From positions 1 through 7,722 of the forward strand of contig JAUWBY010000100.1 in the NCBI GenBank assembly GCA_030609605.1: 7,722 nt of DNA, read 5' to 3'. The DNA comes from Candidatus Eiseniibacteriota bacterium. Its GTDB lineage: Bacteria; Joyebacterota; Joyebacteria; Joyebacterales; Joyebacteraceae. Numbering within the stretch: position 1 is the first letter of the stretch; each line of letters starts with the position of its first letter. The position numbers and the translations under genes are program-made. Under the pieces are notes generated by a model. It was not told the DNA's origin. It was given only the letters and a program-made list of their open reading frames with translations, and ran no database searches. Positions 1 through 5,949 of this stretch are shown here, one piece after another.

Positions 1-112
1 CGAACACAGCCGTTCCACCATCGAGAGCGATCGAGTAGACTGTCTCGCCGTGTGCGGCGACGGCACCCAGCGCCATCAACACGACAAGCGCCATCACAAT
101 TGAGCTTCTCAT
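1..112 (-). CDS. N-terminus of a predicted secreted protein (partial, cut by window edge)
   Basis: Only the first 37 codons are present, and the rest lies beyond the left edge. The ATG at 112 is preceded by a clear ribosome site, GGAGG with a spacer of about 5 bases, in ctcacggaggtttac. The translation begins MRSSIVMALVVLMALGAVAA: a short basic start, then a hydrophobic stretch from about residue 5 to 20, then a small-residue region (AVAAHGE) suitable for signal peptidase I. The mature part begins around ETVYSIALDGGTAVF. This is a classic Sec signal peptide, so the product is probably exported to the periplasm or cell surface. There is too little mature sequence to assign a family. It follows the tRNA on the same strand after a spacer of about 108 bases, so it may be a separate transcription unit, although I could not identify a convincing promoter. 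Confidence 0.75.
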   Translation of the reverse strand, partial: MRSSIVMALVVLMALGAVAAHGETVYSIALDGGTAVF

Positions 113-182
113 GTAAACCTCCGTGAGCTCGTATTCAAGACCTCAGCAAACTCCCGATGGTGCGCTCGAACCGAATCCGTGC

Positions 183-215
183 GGCCACGGCAGGCAACTG
201 TCGCCGACCGTGGCC
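183..215 (-). other. Stem-loop just downstream of tRNA-Arg
   Basis: A perfect 8-base inverted repeat, ggccacgg at 183-190 and ccgtggcc at 208-215, flanks a 17-base loop. Inside the loop a shorter stem (GGCG with TGCC, one G-U pair, 5-base loop) can also form. On the minus strand it begins about 5 bases after the CCA end of the tRNA. That position suits a transcription terminator or a 3' processing signal for the tRNA and operon transcript. No run of T follows the stem in the direction of transcription (the next bases are gcacggattcgg), so it does not meet the usual criteria for an intrinsic terminator. Its role is inferred from position only. Confidence 0.4.
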
Positions 216-220
216 ATGTG

Positions 221-297
221 TGGTACGCCCGAGAGGATTCGAACCTCCGACCCCTGGAACCGGAATCCAGTGCTCTATCCAGCTGAGCTACGGGCGC
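221..297 (-). tRNA. tRNA-Arg, anticodon CCG (reads CGG)
   Basis: The minus strand folds into a complete cloverleaf of 77 bases including an encoded CCA. The parts are: acceptor GCGCCCG paired with CGGGCGT, D-arm GCTC/GAGC, anticodon stem CTGGA/TCCAG with loop TTCCGGT, a 5-base variable region GGGTC, T-arm GGAGG/CCTCT with loop TTCGAAT, discriminator A and CCA at 223-221. The anticodon is CCG. The D-loop A at position 20 and C35 in the anticodon match known bacterial arginine identity elements. The first acceptor pair is a G-U wobble and the outer T-stem pair is also G-U; all other stems are Watson-Crick. The tRNA has no visible promoter of its own. Its 5' 23 bases are also the last codons of the DUF362 gene, so it is probably released from the operon transcript by RNase P, or transcribed from a promoter hidden inside that gene. 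Confidence 0.97.
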
Positions 298-1420
298 TCT
301 CAGCGATCTCTATCAGTTCGTAATCCCTTGTTCCCAGACCCAGCTCCTCGGCATATCTCAGCTGAATGGCTGGATCCACATCCGGATGCAGATCACGGAA
401 TTTGTCGCTGCCCTGTCTGTAGGTCGCCGTGAGACCGGCATCTCTCGCCACGGGCGCCTCGTTCACGAGGTCGTACGATGCCTGATCAATGGCCACCGGA
501 TCGAGGGAAGCGACAACCCCTATGTCAGGAACTATCGGGACCTTTCTGGAACCATAGCAGTCGCAGAGTGGATGAACATCGGTGATGAAATTGACGTACC
601 CGATCCGCCCCCGCTTGATGGCCGCAAATGCGCTCAGGTATTCTACCATCTTCATCTGGAAGATGTCAGTAGATTCATCCCAGCGGATGCTCACGGCACC
701 CTCCGGACAAACAACAACGCACTCGGCACAACCGATGCACTTCTTCTCATCTATGACGGCTCTCTCTCCGACGACTATCGCATCCGCCGGACACCACGAC
801 GCACATATCCCGCAGGCAATACAAGTAGCGCGCACATATGGACCGGTGGTGGAGTGCTGCTCGAGTTTCCCCTTTCTCGAAGCTCCCCCCATCCCCAGAT
901 TCTTTATGGCCCCCCAGAATCCGTAAAGCTCATGCCCCTTGAAATGCGCGAGACTCAGGATGCTGTCGGCCTTCACGAGTTCGATGCCGAGCCAGGCCTC
1001 ATCGACATGCTTCCTGCCAATTCTGACGCGGTGTTCGCTCGTCCCCCTGAGCCCGTCTGCAATGATGATGGGCGCTCCGACCGCCGCAAACGTGAACCCG
1101 TGCTCCGCGGCGGCTCTCATGTGCGCGACTGAATCGCCCCTGGCTCCCTTGTAGAGCGTGTTCGTGTCGGTCAGAAAGGGCCGCATCCCTTCGTGCTGGA
1201 GCCAGGAGATCATGCGGCGAACGAAGCGCGGCTTCACGTGTCCAGTATCGTTGCTCTCTCCGAAATGCATCTTGACTGCAACGGTCTCACCTCTGCTTGC
1301 AATGCTGCGGAGACCGCTCCTGTCGAGCAGCACATCGATCCGAGCGGCGATATCATCGACGTTCCCATCGTAGAGTCTGAGCAGATAGACCTTGCTCTTA
1401 TCGAGAGCTCCCGCATTCAT
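275..1420 (-). CDS. DUF362 domain protein with two [4Fe-4S] ferredoxin motifs
   Basis: The protein has 381 residues from the chosen start. The N-terminal part resembles DUF362 proteins: VAVKMHFGE near residues 48-55, PFLTDTNTLYKGAR at 81-94, VGAPIIIADGL at 114-124 and HFKGHELYGFWGAIKNLGMG at 159-178. A ferredoxin insert follows, with two CxxCxxCxxxCP motifs at Cys200/203/206/210 and Cys228/231/234/238, which predict two [4Fe-4S] clusters. The DUF362 part resumes with HPLCDC (283-288), VPDIG and SLDPVAID (305-312). Members are thought to be cytoplasmic electron carriers or redox enzymes, but their reaction is not established. The start is uncertain: ATG 1420 follows GGTGGTGGGAA and best fits the family N-terminus (SKVYLLRLYDGN). 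ATG 1453 and TTG 1468 (after GAGAGGG, 9 bases past the pgsA-like stop) are alternatives. The frame ends inside tRNA-Arg, whose D-loop supplies the TAG stop and whose 5' part encodes the last residues. Confidence 0.88.
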   Translation of the reverse strand: MNAGALDKSKVYLLRLYDGNVDDIAARIDVLLDRSGLRSIASRGETVAVKMHFGESNDTGHVKPRFVRRMISWLQHEGMRPFLTDTNTLYKGARGDSVAHMRAAAEHGFTFAAVGAPIIIADGLRGTSEHRVRIGRKHVDEAWLGIELVKADSILSLAHFKGHELYGFWGAIKNLGMGGASRKGKLEQHSTTGPYVRATCIACGICASWCPADAIVVGERAVIDEKKCIGCAECVVVCPEGAVSIRWDESTDIFQMKMVEYLSAFAAIKRGRIGYVNFITDVHPLCDCYGSRKVPIVPDIGVVASLDPVAIDQASYDLVNEAPVARDAGLTATYRQGSDKFRDLHPDVDPAIQLRYAEELGLGTRDYELIEIAESARSSAG

Positions 1421-1477
1421 TTCCCACCACCCGGATTTCGGTGTGTCTTCCATTCGACTTGAGCGCAAACACCCTCT

Positions 1478-2029
1478 CTACCGGCGCACTCGCGCCGCCA
1501 GCATCGTGCGTGCGTACAGTGCCCCCGAAAGAACAACCATCGTCATGGCACACCAGAACGCGATCGGTTCAGCAACCTGCCAGTCGGCAACGTGCACGAG
1601 CACCATTGCGGCAAGCGCTACGGCAGTCGCTTTGCCCACCCTGCCGGCCTGTGGCACATCCGACGCGGTCCGCGCCAAGGCGAGGGCACCGATGAGTATC
1701 CCGACGTCTCGCGCCAGCACAACGATGGCGCCCCAAACGGGCACCTCACCTCTTGCGGCAAGGAAGATCACGAGTGCGGCAACCGCGACCTTATCGGCGA
1801 CAGGATCGAGGATCTTGCCAAGCGTCGTGACTTGCCCCAAGCGTCTCGCCAGAAACCCGTCCACCCAGTCCGTCGCAGCAAGCAGAGCAAGAACGGCCAG
1901 CGCGGCTTCCCGTCTGTCGCCGACAAGGAGCACAAGCGCCACCGGAACCAGCACCAACCGAAGGAGCGTCACGACGTTGGGTAGCTTCGTCAGATCCCGG
2001 AGTGCCGGGCGCGGAGACTGCGTCATCAT
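1478..2029 (-). CDS. pgsA: CDP-alcohol phosphatidyltransferase, PgsA-like (CDP-diacylglycerol-glycerol-3-phosphate 3-phosphatidyltransferase?)
   Basis: This 183-residue integral membrane protein carries the complete CDP-alcohol phosphotransferase signature DG(x)2AR(x)8G(x)3D(x)3D at residues 57-79 (Asp57, Gly58, Ala61, Arg62, Gly71, Asp75, Asp79). The family transfers a phosphatidyl group from CDP-diacylglycerol to an alcohol acceptor through a metal held by these aspartates. The opening LPNVVTLLRLVLVPVALVLL is typical of PgsA-type members, as is the length. Hydrophobic segments lie at about 18-36, 40-53, 80-92, 97-119, 133-147 and 155-175. PgsA, which makes phosphatidylglycerophosphate, is the likeliest call. 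A cardiolipin-synthase-like or other head-group enzyme of the same fold cannot be excluded from motifs alone. The ATG directly abuts the nadK stop (TAG ATG ATG), with GGGAG about 6 bases upstream inside the end of nadK, so translation is probably coupled. Confidence 0.85.
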   Translation of the reverse strand: MMTQSPRPALRDLTKLPNVVTLLRLVLVPVALVLLVGDRREAALAVLALLAATDWVDGFLARRLGQVTTLGKILDPVADKVAVAALVIFLAARGEVPVWGAIVVLARDVGILIGALALARTASDVPQAGRVGKATAVALAAMVLVHVADWQVAEPIAFWCAMTMVVLSGALYARTMLAARVRR

Positions 2030-2896
2030 CTACCGCTCCCGCACGCCGCCGGCCCAACGCATCTTGATCCGGAGTATCTCGTAGTAGGACCTCTCTGCGA
2101 TCTCGACCAGGTGCGCATCCAGCACAGCTCGTCTGATAGTCACTGTCTCTCCAGCAGATACCCGGAAAGCCCTGTGTCCGTCCGCCGCCACGATCGTTTT
2201 CTCGTCGCACGACAGCATCTCGACTTCTATCACTGCCGATGGCGGGATCACCAGTGAGCGCATGCTCAACGAGTGCGGGCAGATGGGCGTCGCTATCATG
2301 GTCTTGAGATTGGGCGCGACGACCGGGCCGCCAGCTGATACGGAGTGAGCGGTCGAACCCGTGGGCGTCGACAGAATCAGGCCGTCGGCGGCGTACCGCG
2401 TGACGATCTCACCGTCCACTCGTGCCTCAAACGAGAGCATTCTTGAATCAGCCCCCTTGGCAATCACAACGTCATTCAGCGCAGGAACCTTCTCGCCCCT
2501 ACCCGCGATCTCAACAGACAGCATCATCCGCGAGCTGATCGGGAGCTGATCCGGACTGAGCCGCTTCAGAGCATCTACGAATTCGTCTTCGGCGATCTGG
2601 GTGAGAAAACCGAGACTCCCCATGTTCACTCCGATAATCGGAGTCTCACGACCGGCAACGGCAATCCGCCGCGCAGCTGTGAGGAGCGTTCCGTCGCCAC
2701 CGAACGCAAAGATCAATTCAGCGGCCTCGATCAGCTCGGTCTCTGCAAGACAGGCAACTGCCGGCGGCGCGAACTCCCGGAAGGACTCGTCACCAATCAA
2801 CGTGAGATCGTGAAGCGAGGTCCACTCGAACACGTGAGCCGCGGCAGTGCCTATGCCGCTCTTGGATGTGTTCGCGATTATGCCGACCGTCTTCAT
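2030..2896 (-). CDS. nadK: NAD kinase (ATP-NAD kinase)
   Basis: This cytoplasmic enzyme of 288 residues phosphorylates NAD+ to NADP+. The diagnostic motifs are in order: VGIIANTSK at the N-terminus, the nucleotide/catalytic GGDGT at 66-70, GVNMGSLGFLTQI at 89-101, the substrate-binding LNDVV at 140-144, and the glycine-rich DGLILSTPTGSTAHSVSAGG at 171-190. It ends with YYEILRIKMRW, the usual bacterial NadK tail. The length is normal for the family. The position after TPTGSTA is His184, where Tyr is usual. The start ATG overlaps the dxs stop as ATGA, and a perfect AGGAGG sits 7 bases upstream, so both the start and coupling to dxs are well supported. The product would feed NADPH-dependent steps, including later MEP-pathway reduction and the FolD reaction encoded upstream in the same operon. 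Confidence 0.97.
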   Translation of the reverse strand: MKTVGIIANTSKSGIGTAAAHVFEWTSLHDLTLIGDESFREFAPPAVACLAETELIEAAELIFAFGGDGTLLTAARRIAVAGRETPIIGVNMGSLGFLTQIAEDEFVDALKRLSPDQLPISSRMMLSVEIAGRGEKVPALNDVVIAKGADSRMLSFEARVDGEIVTRYAADGLILSTPTGSTAHSVSAGGPVVAPNLKTMIATPICPHSLSMRSLVIPPSAVIEVEMLSCDEKTIVAADGHRAFRVSAGETVTIRRAVLDAHLVEIAERSYYEILRIKMRWAGGVRER

Positions 2897-4806
2897 CTCT
2901 CGGCCTCCTCTCTCAGCACGTTCCGGCTCGACCGCAGAAGTGCTCCAGCGCTCTCAGCTATGTCGTCCGACGTCAGGCGACAGTTCGCGAGAAGGCGTGT
3001 GCGCGAGCCGTGCTCCAGAAACTCGTCCGGAATACCGAGACTGCGAACGCGCACTCCGTAGACGCCCTCGGCCTGAAGGAGCTCCATTACAGCGGCGCCG
3101 AATCCACCTGCTACAGCGTTCTCCTCGACGGTCACGATGTGTCCCGTGCGGACGGCTTCTTCAAGAATGAGATCCCGATCCAGCGGCTTGACGAATCGCG
3201 CGTTCACAACTGACGCGTATATGCCGTCTTCAGCGAGCCGATCAGCGGCCTCCAGAGCCGTGGCAACCATGGAGCCAATGGCCAGAAGGCAGACGTCCGT
3301 ACCGCTTCTCAGACGCTCGGCCTTGCCTATCGGAAGCGTCGCAGGCCTGAAGTCCATTCTGACACCGAGACCTGCACCCCTGGGGTATCTCACGGCGAAC
3401 GGCCCGTCGTCGTACTTGAGGGCAGTACATACCATCGCTGCGAGCTCGTTCTCATCCTTCGGAGATGCCAGCACGAGGTTCGGGACTGTTCGCAGGAAGC
3501 TGAAATCGAACACACCGTGATGCGTTGGACCGTCATCACCTACGATCCCTCCTCTGTCGATCATGAACCGTACGGGAAGATTCTGCAGACATGCGTCGTG
3601 GATGACCTGATCGTAGGCGCGCTGCAGGAATGACGAGTAGAGGGCCACCACGGGTTTCATCCCCTCCGTGGCCAGACCCGCCGCGAAGGTCACAGCATGC
3701 TGTTCCGCGATGCCGACGTCGAAGAATCTCTCCGGATACGTTTTCGCGAAATGGGCGAGTCCGGTTCCAGCCGGCATAGCCGCTGTGATCGCGACGATCT
3801 TCTCATCCTCGTCCGCCAGCGATACCAAGGTCCGCCCGAACGCTTCCGTATATGAGATGGCTTTCGGCTTGGCCTTGAGACTCCCGGTGGCCTTGTCGAA
3901 TGAACCAAGTCCATGAAAGCGCGAAGCATCTTCCTCGGCAGGTTGATAGCCCTTACCCTTCGTCGTTATGACGTGAAGCAGTAGCGGCCCCTCTATGTGC
4001 TTCACACGCTCGAACGCTTCGATCAGAAGCCCTACATTGTGCCCATCGAGCGGTCCGTAGTATTTGAAGCCCAGTTCCTCGAAAAGGACACCAGGCACGA
4101 AGACGCCCCGCATCCCCTCGAGAGCCCGGCTCGCCAGATCGCGGGCCTTCTCGCCGATCGCCGGGATCTTCCCCATTATCTCCCAGACCTCGGATTCGAG
4201 GCGGTGGTAGGTTGGAGCTGTTCTCAGCCTCGTCAGATACTGCGACAGCGCGCCGACGTTCTTCGAGATCGACATCCGATTGTCGTTGACCACCACGATT
4301 AGATCACGCTTGAGGTGCCCTGCCTGATTCAATCCTTCGAACGCAAGACCTGCAGTCAGCGAACCGTCTCCAATGACGGCGATCGCCCGCCTGCCCTCCT
4401 CGGCAAACTTGGGTGAGCACGCCATGCCGAGCGCCGCGGAGATCGATGTGCTCGCGTGGCCGGTGCCGAAGCTGTCGTGTGGGCTCTCTTCTCTGCGGGG
4501 GAAACCTGAGATGCCGCCGTACTGCCGGAGAGTCTGGAAGCGCTCGCGCCTGCCTGTCAGAAGTTTGTGCGCGTAGCTCTGATGTCCCACATCCCACACG
4601 ATCCTGTCACGCGGGGAATCGAACACGTAGTGAAGCGCCAACGTCAGCTCGACAACACCGAGGCTCGGAGCAAGATGTCCGCCCGTCCGCGAGACAACCC
4701 GGATGATTTCGTCGCGGAGTTCCTCCGCGAGCATCTCCAGTTCCCCGACATCCAGCTTCCGGAGATCCTGCGGTGAGTCGATGGCGTCCAGAAGTCTCGT
4801 CATCAT
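2893..4806 (-). CDS. dxs: 1-deoxy-D-xylulose-5-phosphate synthase
   Basis: This thiamine-diphosphate enzyme condenses pyruvate and glyceraldehyde 3-phosphate to DXP, the first step of the MEP isoprenoid pathway and a precursor for thiamine and pyridoxal. The 637-residue length is typical. Visible elements: the TGGHLAPSLG histidine motif (His44), WDVGHQSYAHK (71-81), the ThDP/Mg site from GDG at 146-148 to NDN at 174-176, KYYGPLDGHN (248-257), the pyrimidine domain with IAEQHAVTFAAGLA (catalytic Glu368), and DRGGIVGDDGPTHHG (417-431), where most family members have DRAG. A transketolase C-terminal domain follows from about residue 500. ATG 4806 is chosen because GGAG lies 5 bases upstream and it starts just 14 bases after the ispA stop; ATG 4803 follows directly. 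The open frame extends to 4869 but would overlap ispA. It lies next to ispA, as in many bacteria. Confidence 0.98.
   Translation of the reverse strand: MMTRLLDAIDSPQDLRKLDVGELEMLAEELRDEIIRVVSRTGGHLAPSLGVVELTLALHYVFDSPRDRIVWDVGHQSYAHKLLTGRRERFQTLRQYGGISGFPRREESPHDSFGTGHASTSISAALGMACSPKFAEEGRRAIAVIGDGSLTAGLAFEGLNQAGHLKRDLIVVVNDNRMSISKNVGALSQYLTRLRTAPTYHRLESEVWEIMGKIPAIGEKARDLASRALEGMRGVFVPGVLFEELGFKYYGPLDGHNVGLLIEAFERVKHIEGPLLLHVITTKGKGYQPAEEDASRFHGLGSFDKATGSLKAKPKAISYTEAFGRTLVSLADEDEKIVAITAAMPAGTGLAHFAKTYPERFFDVGIAEQHAVTFAAGLATEGMKPVVALYSSFLQRAYDQVIHDACLQNLPVRFMIDRGGIVGDDGPTHHGVFDFSFLRTVPNLVLASPKDENELAAMVCTALKYDDGPFAVRYPRGAGLGVRMDFRPATLPIGKAERLRSGTDVCLLAIGSMVATALEAADRLAEDGIYASVVNARFVKPLDRDLILEEAVRTGHIVTVEENAVAGGFGAAVMELLQAEGVYGVRVRSLGIPDEFLEHGSRTRLLANCRLTSDDIAESAGALLRSSRNVLREEAER
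2904..2909 (-). promoter_or_regulatory. Ribosome binding site of nadK inside the dxs 3' end
   Basis: A full AGGAGG on the minus strand lies 7 bases before ATG 2896, inside the last codons of dxs (EEAER). It fixes the nadK start and goes with the ATGA overlap of the two genes. Confidence 0.75.
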
Positions 4807-4820
4807 CAACGCTCCAAGGA

Positions 4821-5708
4821 TCAGTTGCGACGGTTCACTATGAATCGAGCGATCTCGGTGAGCGCCCACGCGCGCTCCCCGTACGCGTCAAGCGATCGAA
4901 TCGCGTCATCCACAAGTTCCTGGGCACGGATCATCGCTGACTCCGCTCCAACAACTGCAGGATACGTCATCTTGCCGCGGCCCCGGTCCTTACCGACGGC
5001 CTTACCCATCTCCTCGGCCGTGCCTGTTTCGTCAAGCAGATCATCGGCGATCTGGAAAGCCAAACCTATCTGCTCCCCGTACTTCGTCAGCCGCTCCATA
5101 TCGATGCTCTTCGCTCCAGCAGCGATGGTACCCACTCTCACCGCTGCCGCAAGCGGCGCGCCTGTCTTCTTTCCGTGGATGTACTCGATGGCCCCTATGT
5201 CTGGGAGTTCTCCCTCCATCGCTATGTCGGCCGCCTGCCCACCCAGCATCCCTCTGTAACCGTTGGCACCCGCAAGTTCCCGGACGATGGCCGCAGCACG
5301 CTCCGGAGCAAGAACATCTTCCTGAGTCACTATCTCGAATGCCAGCGTCAGGAGAGCGTCTCCCGCGAGAATGGCCAACGCGTCATCGAATTCCCTGTGA
5401 CAAGTCGGGCGACCGCGCCTGAGATCGTCATCATCCATTGCCGGCAGGTCGTCGTGGATGAGCGAATAGGTGTGGATGAGTTCCGTCGCGCAGGCCGGGA
5501 CGAGCATCGCGTCCCCCTCCCCACCCACGATCTCAAAGGCCGCGATCGCAAGGATCGGCCTCAGCCTCTTTCCTCCGGAGAAAACGCTGTAGCGCATCGC
5601 GTCCGTGAGGCGCGAGTACCGCCCCCCGGGTTCCGGGAGAAAGCGCTCGAGGGCATCCTCTACAAGCTCACGCCTCTCCGCCATATATGAACTGAGAGAT
5701 CTCAACAC
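4821..5708 (-). CDS. ispA: Polyprenyl diphosphate synthase, farnesyl diphosphate synthase type
   Basis: This short-chain trans-prenyl transferase of 295 residues joins dimethylallyl and isopentenyl diphosphates, most likely to farnesyl diphosphate. It has GGKRLRP (45-51), the first aspartate-rich motif DDLPAMDDDD at 86-95, RRGRPT, LAGDALLTLAF, GGQAAD (156-161), HGKKTG (178-183), and the second aspartate-rich motif DDLLD at 222-226. YSLIH directly before the first motif matches the pattern of bacterial farnesyl diphosphate synthases of the E. coli IspA type. A geranylgeranyl product is possible but less likely. The chosen start is GTG 5708, one base after the xseB stop, with GGAGG 6 bases upstream inside the last codons of xseB. 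TTG 5705 and ATG 5684 are alternatives, and the open frame reaches 5762, which would overlap xseB. It lies immediately before dxs, so isoprenoid supply and chain elongation are co-expressed. Confidence 0.95.
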   Translation of the reverse strand: MLRSLSSYMAERRELVEDALERFLPEPGGRYSRLTDAMRYSVFSGGKRLRPILAIAAFEIVGGEGDAMLVPACATELIHTYSLIHDDLPAMDDDDLRRGRPTCHREFDDALAILAGDALLTLAFEIVTQEDVLAPERAAAIVRELAGANGYRGMLGGQAADIAMEGELPDIGAIEYIHGKKTGAPLAAAVRVGTIAAGAKSIDMERLTKYGEQIGLAFQIADDLLDETGTAEEMGKAVGKDRGRGKMTYPAVVGAESAMIRAQELVDDAIRSLDAYGERAWALTEIARFIVNRRN

Positions 5709-5709
5709 G

Positions 5710-5949
5710 CTACCCCTCCGCGTCACCCCCAAACTCGTCCAGCAGAAACTCACCCTGCCCATCGGTGGTGAGCTTCAGCACTCTCATCTGTGCCTTGTCC
5801 AGCATCTTCGTCAGGGATTTCGCGAGCTTCGCTCCTTCTTCGAATGCATCCAGGGACTCCTCGAGTCCGAGTTCTCCGTTTTCCAGTCTGTCTACGAACT
5901 TCTCGAGCCTCTCAAGCTCGCTTTCAAAGGTTGGCTTCGTCTTGGTCAA
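5710..5949 (-). CDS. xseB: Exodeoxyribonuclease VII small subunit
   Basis: This 79-residue, highly charged helical protein has the family pattern TFESELERLEKFVDRLENGE followed by LGLEESLDAFEEGAKLAK. Small subunits are usually close to this length. Several copies bind each large subunit XseA to form exonuclease VII, which degrades single-stranded DNA from both ends in the cytoplasm. The start is TTG, overlapping the xseA stop as TTGA, with a GGAGG 5 bases upstream in a G-rich stretch (5954-5962). No ATG or GTG occurs earlier in the expected position. The short acidic tail (EFLLDEFGGDAEG) contains the ribosome site of ispA. Confidence 0.96.
   Translation of the reverse strand: MTKTKPTFESELERLEKFVDRLENGELGLEESLDAFEEGAKLAKSLTKMLDKAQMRVLKLTTDGQGEFLLDEFGGDAEG
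5713..5719 (-). promoter_or_regulatory. Ribosome binding site deciding the GTG start of ispA
   Basis: On the minus strand the bases read GGAGGGG TAG C GTG. The strong Shine-Dalgarno sequence lies inside the last two sense codons of xseB, 6 bases (counted from GGAGG) before the GTG at 5708. It supports GTG 5708 over the longer open frame that reaches back to 5762, and suggests that translation of ispA is coupled to termination of xseB. Confidence 0.7.

Noticed and set aside
113..182. Possible promoter for the secreted-protein gene
   Set aside because: No pair of -35 and -10 boxes with proper spacing stood out; only the ribosome site is convincing.
123..432. Short plus-strand frames giving peptides such as ERIRTSDPWNRNPVLYPAELRA
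   Set aside because: This peptide is the translated complement of a tRNA gene, a well-known false protein in databases.
386..1132. Plus-strand open frame of 248 codons
   Set aside because: It lies wholly opposite the DUF362 ferredoxin gene, whose motifs are unmistakable. The plus-strand translation has no recognisable domain, so it is an antisense shadow in GC-rich DNA.
1392..2084. Plus-strand open frame of 230 codons, rich in Ser, Thr, Ala and Arg
   Set aside because: It is antisense to the pgsA-like gene. The low-complexity composition is what the complement of a GC-rich membrane protein gene gives.
1791..2210. Minus-strand 139-codon frame spanning nadK and the pgsA-like gene
   Set aside because: It is out of frame with two clearly conserved genes and shows no domain; it does not indicate a frameshift, since both genes are intact.
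4821..4869. N-terminal extension of dxs back to 4869
   Set aside because: It would overlap the end of ispA by 49 bases, while ATG 4806 has a good ribosome site and fits the family N-terminus.
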